Assembly (NCBI GenBank): GCA_964410485.1
Contig: CAYPHJ010000011.1
Location: 3,865 to 67,864, forward strand
DNA length: 64,000 bases
Source: CAYPHJ01 sp964410485
Lineage (GTDB): Bacteria; Desulfobacterota; Binatia; UBA9968
Direction of reading: 5' to 3'
Shown here: piece by piece, positions 16,982 through 26,186 of the stretch
Position numbering within the stretch: position 1 is the first letter of the stretch
Layout: each line of letters opens with the position of its first letter
Notes under the pieces: model-generated
Database searches by the model: none
Told to the model about the DNA's origin: nothing
Seen by the model: only the letters and a program-made list of their open reading frames with translations
Translations under genes and position numbers: made by a program

Positions 16982-17641
16982 ATGGCGCAGATTTTTCATC
17001 CGAGCACGAACACGATTTCACGGGTAAGTATCTTCGGCGCCGTCTTTTTGATTGCTGCTTTGCTTTGGATGTTGCTTGCGATCCAGCGATCCTCGTACGT
17101 TACCGCAGAGGGTGTGCCGCATGAACAACCGGTTCCGTTCAGTCACCAGCATCACGTGGGTGGCCTCGGCATCGACTGCCGCTATTGCCATACCTCCGTG
17201 GAAAAATCTTCTTTCGCGGGAATTCCCGCCACCGAGATCTGCATGAACTGCCATTCGCAGATCTGGACTGGCGCGGAAATGTTGCGGCCCGTCCTGGATA
17301 GTTTTCGAACCGGCGTGCCAATTCGTTGGGTGCGGGTCCACAGTCTGCCTGACTTCACCTTCTTCGATCACAGCATTCACGTGAACAAGGGTGTCGGGTG
17401 CGTGACCTGTCATGGACGCGTCGACCAGATGCCGTTGATGTGGCAAGCGCGATCACTGCAAATGGAGTGGTGTTTGGAATGCCACCGCAATCCGGCTGCG
17501 TTCCTGCGTCCCAAGGAATTTATCTTCAGCATGGACTGGCAGCCCACCGAAGATAACGCGGGGTTGGGCCAGCAGCTCATGGAGGAATACGGGATCGAGC
17601 GCACGGAACATCTGACCAGCTGCTCTGTTTGTCATCGATGA
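16982..17641 (+). CDS. actA: Alternative complex III subunit ActA, pentahaem cytochrome c
   Basis: A 219-residue protein with one N-terminal membrane anchor (VSIFGAVFLIAALLWMLLAI) and exactly five CxxCH haem c motifs: CRYCH, CMNCH, CVTCH, CLECH and CSVCH. This is the expected composition of ActA, which relays electrons out of ACIII, the quinol:cytochrome c oxidoreductase that replaces bc1. It is the first gene of the Act cluster. Confidence 0.93.
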   Translation: MAQIFHPSTNTISRVSIFGAVFLIAALLWMLLAIQRSSYVTAEGVPHEQPVPFSHQHHVGGLGIDCRYCHTSVEKSSFAGIPATEICMNCHSQIWTGAEMLRPVLDSFRTGVPIRWVRVHSLPDFTFFDHSIHVNKGVGCVTCHGRVDQMPLMWQARSLQMEWCLECHRNPAAFLRPKEFIFSMDWQPTEDNAGLGQQLMEEYGIERTEHLTSCSVCHR

Positions 17642-17697
17642 AGGAATTACGGAACAGTGTGGGAGCGTCGGTTGGCCCAACCCCTATGAGGAATTGA

Positions 17698-20600
17698 ATG
17701 GGCAGCAACGATCATATTCCAACAAGAATCCGTGATTTCGAATCGATCCGCGGGCGGCTGCGCGAGCTTCGCGGGGAGCGCTACTGGCGCAGCCTCGAGG
17801 AGCTTGCCGCGACCGAGGAGTTTCAAGAATTTTTACGCGCGGAGTATCCCAGCCAAAGCGCGGCGTGGCTCGATCCTGTCAGCCGCCGGCAGTTTCTTCG
17901 TCTCATGGCCGCGTCGCTGGCGCTGGCCGGATTGAGCGCATGCACGCCACCACCGAGAGAAACAATCGTTCCTTACGTTCGTCAGCCCGAAGAGATCGTG
18001 CCGGGAAAACCGCTCTATTTCGCCACCGCGATGTCAATCAACGGATTGGCCAAAGGACTCGTCGTGGAAAGCCACATGGGACGGCCAACCAAGATAGAAG
18101 GCAACCCGCGCCATCCCGCTAGTCTGGGTGCAACCGATGCGTTTGCTCAAGCTTCGATCCTGACACTTTACGACCCGGATCGCTCGACGGTAGTGACCCA
18201 CCTCGGGCGCATTAGACCCTGGAGCCAGTTTCTCATCGCCCTGGAGGAAGTTCGCAGCCGCCGGCAGCAAACCGGAGGCAAAGGGCTGCGGATTTTGACC
18301 GGCAGCGTTGGTTCGCCCACGCTCGGCGAACAGATACGTACGCTCCTGAAGGAGTTGCCCGGAGCGAAGTGGCATCAATGGGAGCCGGCTGGACGCCATC
18401 ATACCAGGGCCGGTTCTCGCTTGGCGTTCGGCGAGCACGTCGAGACTCAGTACCGCCTGGCCAAAGCCGATGTGATCCTCGCTTTTGATGGCGACGCCCT
18501 CTCATGCAACTTTGCTGAGCTTCGCTCCATACGCGATTTCGCGGATAGACGCCGGGTCCGCAAGGACAGGCTGGGGATGAATCGGCTCTACGCCATAGAA
18601 AGCAGCCCGTCCAGCACAGGCGCAGCAGCAGACCACCGTCTTCCTTTGAGCACGAGGGAGACGGAGCGCTTTGCACTGGCTTTGGCTGCGCGGCTGGGTA
18701 TCGAAACCATCTCAGGCGACACAGCGCTTCCTGAAACTCAAACAAGGTGGTTGAACGCGCTCGCGCGCGATCTCGAAGCGCATCGGGGCTCCAGCGTGGT
18801 GATGGTGGGAGAGCAGCAAACGCCTCTCGTTCACGCTCTCGCTCACGCGATCAATCATGCGCTGGATAATGCCGGGCAGACGGTCGTGTACACCGAGCCC
18901 GTCGAAGTGAATCCCGTAGATGAGATCGCGTCCCTACGTGAGCTGATGGAAGAGATGGAACGCGGTGCCGTGGATACGCTCGTGATCCTCGGCGGTAATC
19001 CGGTGTACGACGCACCAGCAGATTTTCGCTTTGTCGAGCGCTTGAAAAACATTCCGCTGCGTATTCACTGGGGGCTTTACAGCGACGAAACCGCAGCTTT
19101 GTGTCACTGGCACATTCCAGCTGCTTATTACCTGGAGTCTTGGAGCGATGCCCGTGCCTACGACGGCACGCTTTCAATCGTGCAGCCCCTCATCGCGCCG
19201 CTTTACAACGGTAGAACTCATCATGAGGTCGTCGCCGCCTTGAGCCGGCGGCCGGTACCATCGAGCTACGACATCGTGCGCAGCCATTGGGCGACGCTGT
19301 CGGGCAAGGCGGGCGAAGAATTCGAGCAATTCTGGCGGCGGTCTCTACATGATGGCCTAGTCGAGGGAAGCGCGTTTTTACCTCGGCACGTAGCGCTCAA
19401 ACTCGATGCGCTTGCCGCTCAAGTCCAGCAACGGTCCCCGGGCGTCGGGACACCGGGCGACCAAGCAGCAAAGGACCAGGGACTTGAAATCATCTTTCGT
19501 CCCGACCCTTCGGTGTTCGACGGCCGTTTTGCCAACAATGGCTGGTTACAGGAGCTGCCAAGGCCCTTAACGAAACTCACTTGGGACAATGCCGCGCTTG
19601 TCAGTCCCGCGACCGCGGAGCGTTTGGGTCTGGGTTATCGCTTCGGCGCAATTGGAACGGTAGCCGATACCGATGTCGTCGAGGTGAATATCCAGGAACG
19701 CGCCGTGCGCGCCCCGATCTGGATCGTACCCGGTCACGCCGACGACTGCGTGACGGTTCACCTCGGCTACGGGCGAACGCGCGCCGGACGAGTCGGTACG
19801 CATCTCGGTTTCGACGCGTATCGCCTACGCACTTCTGGGCATCTATGGCTCGGCACAGGCGTCGAGCTGCGCAGAACAGGCGAGCGCTATCCGCTGGCCA
19901 CCACCCAGATGCATCACAACCTCGAAGGCAGAGACCTCATACGCTCGGGAACACTTGCGCAGTACCGCGAGAATCCCCACTTCGCGCACAAGAAAAATCA
20001 CGGCGCCGAGACGTATCCATCGCTCTATCCGGATTTCGCATATCCCGGGCGTGCCTGGGGCATGGCCATTGATCTAAGCGTTTGCGTCGGATGCAATGCT
20101 TGTGTCGTCGCTTGCCAGGCGGAAAACAACATTCCCGTAGTTGGCAAAGACCAAGTGATGCGCGCGCGCGAAATGCACTGGCTGCGCGTCGATGCGTACT
20201 TCAAAGGCCCGGCGGACAATCCTGAAACCTACTATCAACCGGTTCCGTGCATGCATTGCGAGAAAGCCCCCTGCGAGGTCGTGTGCCCGGTCATCGCAAC
20301 GGCGCATAGTGCAGAAGGACTAAACGACATGGTTTACAACCGCTGCGTCGGCACGCGCTACTGTTCGAACAATTGCCCCTACAAGGTAAGGCGCTTCAAT
20401 TTTTTGCAGTATGCCGACTGGGAAACTCCCAACCTGAAAGCGATGCGCAACCCCAACGTGACCGTCCGAAGCCGCGGCGTCATGGAGAAGTGCACCTACT
20501 GCGTGCAACGCATCAACAAGGCTCGCATCGAAGCGCAAATAGAGAACCGGCCGATCGCCGATGGAGAGATCGTCACCGCGTGCCAGCAGGCCTGCCCCAC

Positions 20601-20763
20601 CCAAGCGATCGTCTTCGGCGATATCAACGACCCCACGAGCCTGGTCACGAGCCTCAAAGCCGAACCACAAAATTTCGCTTTGCTTGGCGAGCTCAACACG
20701 CGGCCGCGTACAACCTATCTTGCGCCGCTGCGCAACCCGAACCCGGAGCTTTCGCAATCGTAA
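17698..20763 (+). CDS. actB: Alternative complex III subunit ActB, molybdopterin-oxidoreductase-like/Fe-S fusion
   Basis: A 1021-residue protein. Near residues 60-82 a Tat motif (SRRQFLRLM) is followed by a lipobox-like LSAC. The central region is a molybdopterin-oxidoreductase-like domain, which in ACIII does not bind the cofactor. The C-terminal ~250 residues are a ferredoxin domain with cysteine clusters CVGCNACVVAC, CMHCEKAPCEVVCP, CVGTRYCSNNCP and CTYC...CQQACP, expected to hold three 4Fe-4S and one 3Fe-4S centre. Four bases separate it from ActC. Confidence 0.93.
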   Translation: MGSNDHIPTRIRDFESIRGRLRELRGERYWRSLEELAATEEFQEFLRAEYPSQSAAWLDPVSRRQFLRLMAASLALAGLSACTPPPRETIVPYVRQPEEIVPGKPLYFATAMSINGLAKGLVVESHMGRPTKIEGNPRHPASLGATDAFAQASILTLYDPDRSTVVTHLGRIRPWSQFLIALEEVRSRRQQTGGKGLRILTGSVGSPTLGEQIRTLLKELPGAKWHQWEPAGRHHTRAGSRLAFGEHVETQYRLAKADVILAFDGDALSCNFAELRSIRDFADRRRVRKDRLGMNRLYAIESSPSSTGAAADHRLPLSTRETERFALALAARLGIETISGDTALPETQTRWLNALARDLEAHRGSSVVMVGEQQTPLVHALAHAINHALDNAGQTVVYTEPVEVNPVDEIASLRELMEEMERGAVDTLVILGGNPVYDAPADFRFVERLKNIPLRIHWGLYSDETAALCHWHIPAAYYLESWSDARAYDGTLSIVQPLIAPLYNGRTHHEVVAALSRRPVPSSYDIVRSHWATLSGKAGEEFEQFWRRSLHDGLVEGSAFLPRHVALKLDALAAQVQQRSPGVGTPGDQAAKDQGLEIIFRPDPSVFDGRFANNGWLQELPRPLTKLTWDNAALVSPATAERLGLGYRFGAIGTVADTDVVEVNIQERAVRAPIWIVPGHADDCVTVHLGYGRTRAGRVGTHLGFDAYRLRTSGHLWLGTGVELRRTGERYPLATTQMHHNLEGRDLIRSGTLAQYRENPHFAHKKNHGAETYPSLYPDFAYPGRAWGMAIDLSVCVGCNACVVACQAENNIPVVGKDQVMRAREMHWLRVDAYFKGPADNPETYYQPVPCMHCEKAPCEVVCPVIATAHSAEGLNDMVYNRCVGTRYCSNNCPYKVRRFNFLQYADWETPNLKAMRNPNVTVRSRGVMEKCTYCVQRINKARIEAQIENRPIADGEIVTACQQACPTQAIVFGDINDPTSLVTSLKAEPQNFALLGELNTRPRTTYLAPLRNPNPELSQS

Positions 20764-20767
20764 TACG

Positions 20768-22156
20768 ATGAGTCGCGACCCACAGACAGAGCGCGAACCT
20801 GCTCTCGAACCCCATCCCGTGCTCGCCCCAGGCCATACTTTCGGCTCGATCACAGACCACATCAGCTCGATCGTGCTGACCCGCCCGACTGGCATGGGCT
20901 GGCTTGTAGGGTTCGCCATTTCGTTTGTCTTTTGCATGATGTTGCTGGTGGCCGTCACCTACCTTCTCGTGGGCGGAGTCGGTATTTGGGGAATCAATAT
21001 CCCGGTGGCGTGGGGCTTCGCCATCGTGAATTTTGTCTGGTGGATCGGCATCGGCCATGCAGGCACATTGATCTCGGCCATTTTGTTGCTGCTGCACCAG
21101 CAGTGGCGCACCTCCATCAACCGGTTTGCCGAAGCCATGACGCTTTTCGCGGTTGCTTGCGCCGGTATTTTTCCCTTGATCCACCTTGGCCGGCCGTGGT
21201 TTGCCTACTGGCTTTTTCCTTACCCCAACACCATGGGGCTGTGGCCGCAGTTCCGCAGCGCCCTGGTGTGGGACGTCTTCGCCGTATCGACGTATTTCAC
21301 AATTTCGCTGCTCTTCTGGTTCATGGGTTTGATCCCGGATTTCGCGACCCTCCGAGATCGCTCACAGACGCGCACGGGACGAATCGTTTACGGCATACTG
21401 GCGATGGGGTGGCGTGGCTCGGCCGTTCACTGGCATCGTTACGAAATGGCCTACCTGATGCTGGCAGGCCTGGCAACGCCCCTGGTGGTCTCGGTCCATA
21501 CGGTTGTCAGTCTCGACTTTGCCACATCCATTATTCCCGGATGGCACACAACCATTTTTCCGCCCTATTTCGTAGCCGGGGCGATCTACTCAGGATTTGC
21601 CATGGTTCTCACGCTCGCCATTCCACTGCGGGCCATTTACGGCCTTCAAGACTTCATCACGATGCGCCACCTCAACAACATGGCCAAGATCCTTCTCACC
21701 ACCGGATTGATGGTCGCGTACGGTTACCTGATGGAAATATTCATCGGTTGGTACGGCGGTCATATTTATGAAAGATACATGATAGCCAATCGCTTCGCCG
21801 GCCCGTATCGGTTCTTTTTCTGGTCTTTGTTATTATGCAACGTGGTCGTCCCTCAGTTGTTGTGGTCCAGCCGGATTCGTTCCAATACGCTGGCGTTGTT
21901 CGGCATCGCGATCGTCGTCAACATCGGCATGTGGCTCGAGCGTTTTATCATCGTCATCACGAGCCTCCATCGCGATTTTCTTCCGAGCGCCTGGGGCATG
22001 TATGCGCCGACGATCTGGGATTGGGCGACATTTTTCGGCACCGTCGGACTGTTCTTCGCGCTATTGTTTCTGTTCATTCGTTTTTTACCGATGATCTCCA
22101 TCTTCGAGATGCGCACCCTGGTTCCCGGTGCGACTGGAAGAGAGGAGCATCGATGA
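20768..22156 (+). CDS. actC: Alternative complex III subunit ActC, NrfD-like quinone-binding membrane subunit
   Basis: A 462-residue multi-pass membrane protein of the NrfD/PsrC family with about ten hydrophobic segments. Blocks such as WWIGIGHAGTLISAILLLL and MGWRGSAVHWHRYEMAYLMLAGLATPLVVSVHT match ActC, which binds quinol and may pump protons. ATG 20768 begins five bases after the ActB stop. Confidence 0.93.
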   Translation: MSRDPQTEREPALEPHPVLAPGHTFGSITDHISSIVLTRPTGMGWLVGFAISFVFCMMLLVAVTYLLVGGVGIWGINIPVAWGFAIVNFVWWIGIGHAGTLISAILLLLHQQWRTSINRFAEAMTLFAVACAGIFPLIHLGRPWFAYWLFPYPNTMGLWPQFRSALVWDVFAVSTYFTISLLFWFMGLIPDFATLRDRSQTRTGRIVYGILAMGWRGSAVHWHRYEMAYLMLAGLATPLVVSVHTVVSLDFATSIIPGWHTTIFPPYFVAGAIYSGFAMVLTLAIPLRAIYGLQDFITMRHLNNMAKILLTTGLMVAYGYLMEIFIGWYGGHIYERYMIANRFAGPYRFFFWSLLLCNVVVPQLLWSSRIRSNTLALFGIAIVVNIGMWLERFIIVITSLHRDFLPSAWGMYAPTIWDWATFFGTVGLFFALLFLFIRFLPMISIFEMRTLVPGATGREEHR

Positions 22157-22313
22157 GAGGGATGGTTGTTGCCCTCACCCTAAACCCACAGGGCGAGGGA
22201 ACTTTTTACGGTTCCGCGTCTCAGGTCTGAAGTCTCGAGTTATCCCCCTCCTCCAACACCAGACCTGGGACGCGAGACCGGAGACCGAGACTGATTCCGA
22301 TTGGAGGTGAACG

Positions 22314-22859
22314 TTGGCCACATCCGCTAGACCGCCGATCTATGGATTGATGGCGGAGTTCGAAAATCCTGTGGACCTGGTCAATGCCGCGCGGCAGGCG
22401 CGCGCCGCGGGTTATCGACAACTTGACGCGTACGCCCCGTTTCCAGTGGAGGAACTGGCAGACGCGCTCCAGTTGGGGAGTACTCGAGTGCCGTTTTTGG
22501 TTTTGGTCGGCGGTATTATTGGCGCAGTTCTGGGGTACGGCATGCAATATTACATGATGGCTGTGGATTACCCGATCAACGTTGGTGGACGTCCTTATCA
22601 CAGTTGGCCGGCCTTCATTCCTGTAACGTTTGAGACGACTATACTGGTGGCCGGGCTTTTTGCCGTTCTGGGCATGCTGGCGCTTAACGGCCTACCCATG
22701 CCCTACCATCCGGTATTCAATGTTCCCCGTTTTGCTCTTGCCACCAAAGACCGCTTTTTCCTCTGCATCGAAGCGACCGATCCTCTGTTCGATCGTGAAG
22801 ACACGAGACGCTTTCTCGAAAGATTGTTGCCCCGCGTGGTAACTGAGGTGGAGCACTAG
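22314..22859 (+). CDS. actD: Alternative complex III subunit ActD (DUF3341)
   Basis: A 181-residue protein with two membrane helices (LVLVGGIIGAVLGYGMQYYMM and TILVAGLFAVLGMLAL). The N-terminal signature IYGLMAEFENPVDLVNAARQAR and the FPVEEL block are typical of DUF3341/ActD. The start is TTG 22314, well supported by GGAGG at 22303-22307. The 157-bp gap from ActC contains low-complexity repeat text, unusual inside this otherwise tight cluster. Confidence 0.92.
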   Translation: MATSARPPIYGLMAEFENPVDLVNAARQARAAGYRQLDAYAPFPVEELADALQLGSTRVPFLVLVGGIIGAVLGYGMQYYMMAVDYPINVGGRPYHSWPAFIPVTFETTILVAGLFAVLGMLALNGLPMPYHPVFNVPRFALATKDRFFLCIEATDPLFDREDTRRFLERLLPRVVTEVEH

Positions 22860-23516
22860 ATGATTTTTGCGGATCGAAGGGTGAGGATTGATGATCGAAG
22901 ATCGCGTTCTCCGATGGCGGTCGAATTTCCGCATTTAAGCGCGATCCTCCGTCTTCGATTCTCCATCCTCGTGCTTTTGCTGATGCTCTCTGGTTGCGAC
23001 CAACAAATGGCCGAGCAACCGCGTTATGATCCTCTCGAGCCAAGCACGTTCTTCCGAGACGGCCAGTCCGCTCGGCCCCTTCCGCGGGGAACCGTAGCCC
23101 GCGGCGAGCTGCGAGAAGATACACACCTCTATCGGGGAATCGAAGACGGCGTGCCCGCCAAGACCTTTCCCTTTCCGATAACGATGGAGGAGTTGCAGCG
23201 GGGCCGCGAGCGCTTCAACGTTTTTTGTGCGCCCTGCCACAGCCGCACGGGAGACGGCGACGGCATGATCGTGCGGCGCGGCTTCAGCCGGGCCGCGTCG
23301 TTGCATGATCCGCGGGTACGCGAACTTCCCCCGGGCCATCTGTTTCGCGTCATTACGTTTGGACTTGGAGCGATGCCGAGCTATCGCACGCAAGTGGAGC
23401 CTTACGATCGGTGGGCAATTATTGCATACATCCGGGCGCTGCAGTTGAGTCGCAACGCCACTCTTCAAGATGTTCCTGAGGACCAGCGGATGCGATTCGA
23501 GAGAGAACAACGCTGA
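22860..23516 (+). CDS. actE: Alternative complex III subunit ActE, monohaem cytochrome c lipoprotein
   Basis: A lipoprotein cytochrome with lipobox LMLSGC and one CAPCHSRTGDG haem c site; a distal Met ligand is likely at the GAMPSYR block. The first ATG (22860) directly abuts the ActD stop, but ATG 22914 (MAVEFPHLS) would give a more normal signal peptide. The segment between them has the same GATCGAAGATCG repeat character as the intergenic spacers. The stop overlaps the ActF start (TGATG). Confidence 0.92.
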   Translation: MIFADRRVRIDDRRSRSPMAVEFPHLSAILRLRFSILVLLLMLSGCDQQMAEQPRYDPLEPSTFFRDGQSARPLPRGTVARGELREDTHLYRGIEDGVPAKTFPFPITMEELQRGRERFNVFCAPCHSRTGDGDGMIVRRGFSRAASLHDPRVRELPPGHLFRVITFGLGAMPSYRTQVEPYDRWAIIAYIRALQLSRNATLQDVPEDQRMRFEREQR

Positions 23517-24694
23517 TGGAGCCGAGCACCTACACGCTTCAAGGCTGGCATCGCTTTCAACGCGGCGCGCTCGTGGTCGGCCTGGGTGCTCTGGCATTGT
23601 GTCTGGTCGGCGCGCTGTTTAGCGCCCCTCAGTTCTACCGCTCCTATTTGTTCGCATATGTTTTTTGGATTGGCATCGCCGTCGGCTGCCTCGGCATCAT
23701 GATGCTGCACAACCTGACTGGTGGGGCTTGGGGAATCGTCATCCGGCGCCTGGTCGAATCCGGCACACGGACGCTGCCGCTCATGCTTCTACTCTTCCTG
23801 CCGCTCCTCTTCGGCCTGGAAACGCTCTACGAGTGGGCGCGGCCCGAAGCTGTCGCTCAGGATTACCTGTTGGAAGGAAAAAGCGCCTACCTGAACGTCC
23901 CTTTTTTTATTATACGCACGGCTCTTTACTTTGCTTTCTGGATCGGCGCGGGAGTCCTGATGACCAACTGGTCACGGGAAAACGACCGTACGGCGGACCC
24001 CCGGTTGATTCAACGCCAACGGGTCCTTAGCGGCCCCGGTTTGGTTCTGTTGGCTTTGACGATCACGTTTGCTTCCATCGATTGGGTGATGTCGCTCGAA
24101 CCCCGCTGGTTCTCGACGATTTACGGCATCCATTTCTTGGGCGGATATGCGCTTTCCGCTTTTGCTTTCACAATTTTGTTCTCCGGTGTGCTCGCCCGCG
24201 AAGAGCCACTCGCCAACGTTGTTCATCCATCGCACTTCCATGACCTCGGTAATCTACTGCTCGCGTTCGTCATGTTGTGGGCCTATTTCGCCTTTTCCCA
24301 GTGGCTGATCATATGGTCGGGCAACCTGCCCGACGAGGTAACCTGGTACGTGCGGCGTATTCAAGGGGGCTGGCAATGGGTAGGGCTTGTTCTCTTTCTT
24401 TTCCATTTTTTGACGCCTTTTGTTCTGTTGCTGTCACGCACCATGAAGCGCCGGCTGGAAACCTTGTGCGCTATTGCCGCCGCTATTTTCGTTATGCGGC
24501 TGCTAGATGTGTTCTGGTACACCGTCCCTGCGTTTCATCCGAGCGCCATCAGCATTCATTGGATGGATATTGCCGCTCCCGTCGGAATTGGCGGCTTATG
24601 GCTCGCTTTTTTTATGTGGCAGCTGCGGCCTGTGGCCTTGCTCCCTTTGGGCGATCCTGCGGTTAAGGAGACGTTGGGGCGTGGTAGACACTGA
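23516..24694 (+). CDS. actF: Alternative complex III subunit ActF, second NrfD-like membrane subunit
   Basis: A 392-residue multi-pass membrane protein homologous to ActC. The blocks MLHNLTGGAWGIVIRRLVESGTRTLPL and FSQWLIIWSGNLPDEVTWYVRR are typical of ActF. The ATG overlaps the ActE stop, which indicates translational coupling. Confidence 0.93.
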   Translation: MEPSTYTLQGWHRFQRGALVVGLGALALCLVGALFSAPQFYRSYLFAYVFWIGIAVGCLGIMMLHNLTGGAWGIVIRRLVESGTRTLPLMLLLFLPLLFGLETLYEWARPEAVAQDYLLEGKSAYLNVPFFIIRTALYFAFWIGAGVLMTNWSRENDRTADPRLIQRQRVLSGPGLVLLALTITFASIDWVMSLEPRWFSTIYGIHFLGGYALSAFAFTILFSGVLAREEPLANVVHPSHFHDLGNLLLAFVMLWAYFAFSQWLIIWSGNLPDEVTWYVRRIQGGWQWVGLVLFLFHFLTPFVLLLSRTMKRRLETLCAIAAAIFVMRLLDVFWYTVPAFHPSAISIHWMDIAAPVGIGGLWLAFFMWQLRPVALLPLGDPAVKETLGRGRH

Positions 24695-25088
24695 CCACGG
24701 CCGGCCACAGGAGGACAATCCTGAGGTCAGCCATGAGTATAGGGACATCAATGTTCGCGTGATCGCCGGCTTCGGCGTGGTGTTGGTGATTGCCGCAGTC
24801 ATCGTACACCTGGGGTTGTACTGGCTGTTATTCTACTACGAGAGAACTGCCGCCGAGCAGGCTCGAGAAGTCAGCCCCATCGAAGTGACGCCAACAATGC
24901 CGCCGGAGCCGCGCCTGCAGGTTTCTCCTGCCGCCGACCTGGCAGCCATGCGAGCGGACGAAGACGAAATGCTGCACACGTACGGCTGGATCGATAAAGA
25001 GAAAAAACTCGTTAGAATTCCCATTGACCGGGCGATGGAGATTGTTGTCGAACAGGGGCTACCGGTGAGAAAAAAAGAGAAGAAATAA
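24681..25088 (+). CDS. Small single-pass membrane protein at the end of the ACIII cluster
   Basis: A 135-residue protein with one membrane helix (VIAGFGVVLVIAAVIVHLGLYWLLFYY). The C-terminal extramembrane segment ends LHTYGWIDKEKKLVRIPIDRAMEIVVEQGLPVR. Proteins with this tail recur beside ACIII and oxidase genes; no function is established that I know of. The start is GTG 24681, inside the ActF 3' end, with AAGGAG at 24665-24670. An accessory or assembly role for ACIII or the oxidase is inferred from context only. Confidence 0.8.
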   Translation: MVDTDHGRPQEDNPEVSHEYRDINVRVIAGFGVVLVIAAVIVHLGLYWLLFYYERTAAEQAREVSPIEVTPTMPPEPRLQVSPAADLAAMRADEDEMLHTYGWIDKEKKLVRIPIDRAMEIVVEQGLPVRKKEKK

Positions 25089-25174
25089 AGTTCAAAGGTT
25101 CAAGGTTTCAAACGGCAGTGTTCAGCCGAACGACATCCCTACAAGCGCTCCTCAGATCGACGGCGCCGTCGTGA

Positions 25175-25269
25175 TGTCATTCTGAGGAGCGCAGCGACGA
25201 AGAATCTGCTTTTTAGGAACCGCCGGAAGAAATCGCAACGCAGATCCTTCACTCTCGTTCAGGATGACA
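25175..25269. repeat. Dispersed repeat family B, copy 4
   Basis: A 95-bp imperfect palindrome from TGTCATTCTGAGGAGCG to TTCAGGATGACA, with GAAGAATCTGC and GCAGATCCTTC arms. It separates the ACIII genes from SCO and the oxidase. Confidence 0.75.
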
Positions 25270-25346
25270 CTATCGACAATGACCCGGGGGGTCATTGAAC
25301 TTTTACTTTGAACCTTGAACCCTGAACGAATTCAATCGGACGAAGG

Positions 25347-26186
25347 ATGATGATTTCCAAGTCGATAGTTGCAGTCGCGTGGCTTCTCTTCGTGGTCCTA
25401 TGGCTGCAAGCGGCCGCGATGGCGCACGATGAGAAACAAGACTTTACTCGTGGCGTATCGTTCGAGCAGAGGTTGGGCGCACAAATTCCGCTCGATCTCG
25501 TTTTTACCGACGAGCATAGCCGGATTGTAGGGCTGGGAGATTTTTTCGACCGCAAGCCGGTCGTGCTGGCACTGGTCTATTATGAGTGCCCGCAGATTTG
25601 CACCTTGGTCCTCGATGGCGTCGCAAGAGGCCTCCGGCCTCTCAATCTGGTCGCCGGCGAGCATTACCGCGTGGTGGCCGTCAGCATAGACCCACGGGAA
25701 ACGCCGGAGCAGGCCCAGCGCAAGAAAAAATCCGCCATGGCGCTGTCGGCGCCGGAATCCGCCGCAGGGTGGCATCTCTTGACGGGTGAAGTAGGCCCCA
25801 TCGCGCAGTTGGCGGAGGCGGCGGGTTTTCACTACCGCGAAAACGAAAGGAGCGAGACGGATCGTTACATTCACCCAGCGGGCATCCTGGTGGTGACACC
25901 CGAGGGGAAAGTGTCGCGTTACTTCTACGGCTTCGATTACCCGCCGCGCGATCTTCGACTTGCGCTGGTCGAAGCTTCGGGCAACCGCATCGGCTCGCCG
26001 ATCGATCAACTGATGCTCCTGTGCTACCGCTACGATCCTTCCCAGGGAAAATATACCTTCGCGATCTTGAATATGTTGCGAGTTTCAGGAGTCATGACGA
26101 TCCTGGCCCTCGGCACATTTCTGGCCGTACAGTTCAGGCGCGAACACAGAAGGCGATCGAGTTTGGCGGCGGAGGAGAATCGCTGA
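25347..26186 (+). CDS. SCO1/SenC-family copper chaperone for cytochrome oxidase
   Basis: A 279-residue protein with an N-terminal signal, a thioredoxin-like domain and a C-terminal membrane helix (VSGVMTILALGTFLAVQF). The copper-binding CxxxC is ECPQICT near residue 80, and the conserved His is in DRYIHPAGIL. SCO proteins deliver copper to the CuA site of subunit II, which is encoded by the next gene with overlapping stop and start (TGATG). Confidence 0.92.
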   Translation: MMISKSIVAVAWLLFVVLWLQAAAMAHDEKQDFTRGVSFEQRLGAQIPLDLVFTDEHSRIVGLGDFFDRKPVVLALVYYECPQICTLVLDGVARGLRPLNLVAGEHYRVVAVSIDPRETPEQAQRKKKSAMALSAPESAAGWHLLTGEVGPIAQLAEAAGFHYRENERSETDRYIHPAGILVVTPEGKVSRYFYGFDYPPRDLRLALVEASGNRIGSPIDQLMLLCYRYDPSQGKYTFAILNMLRVSGVMTILALGTFLAVQFRREHRRRSSLAAEENR

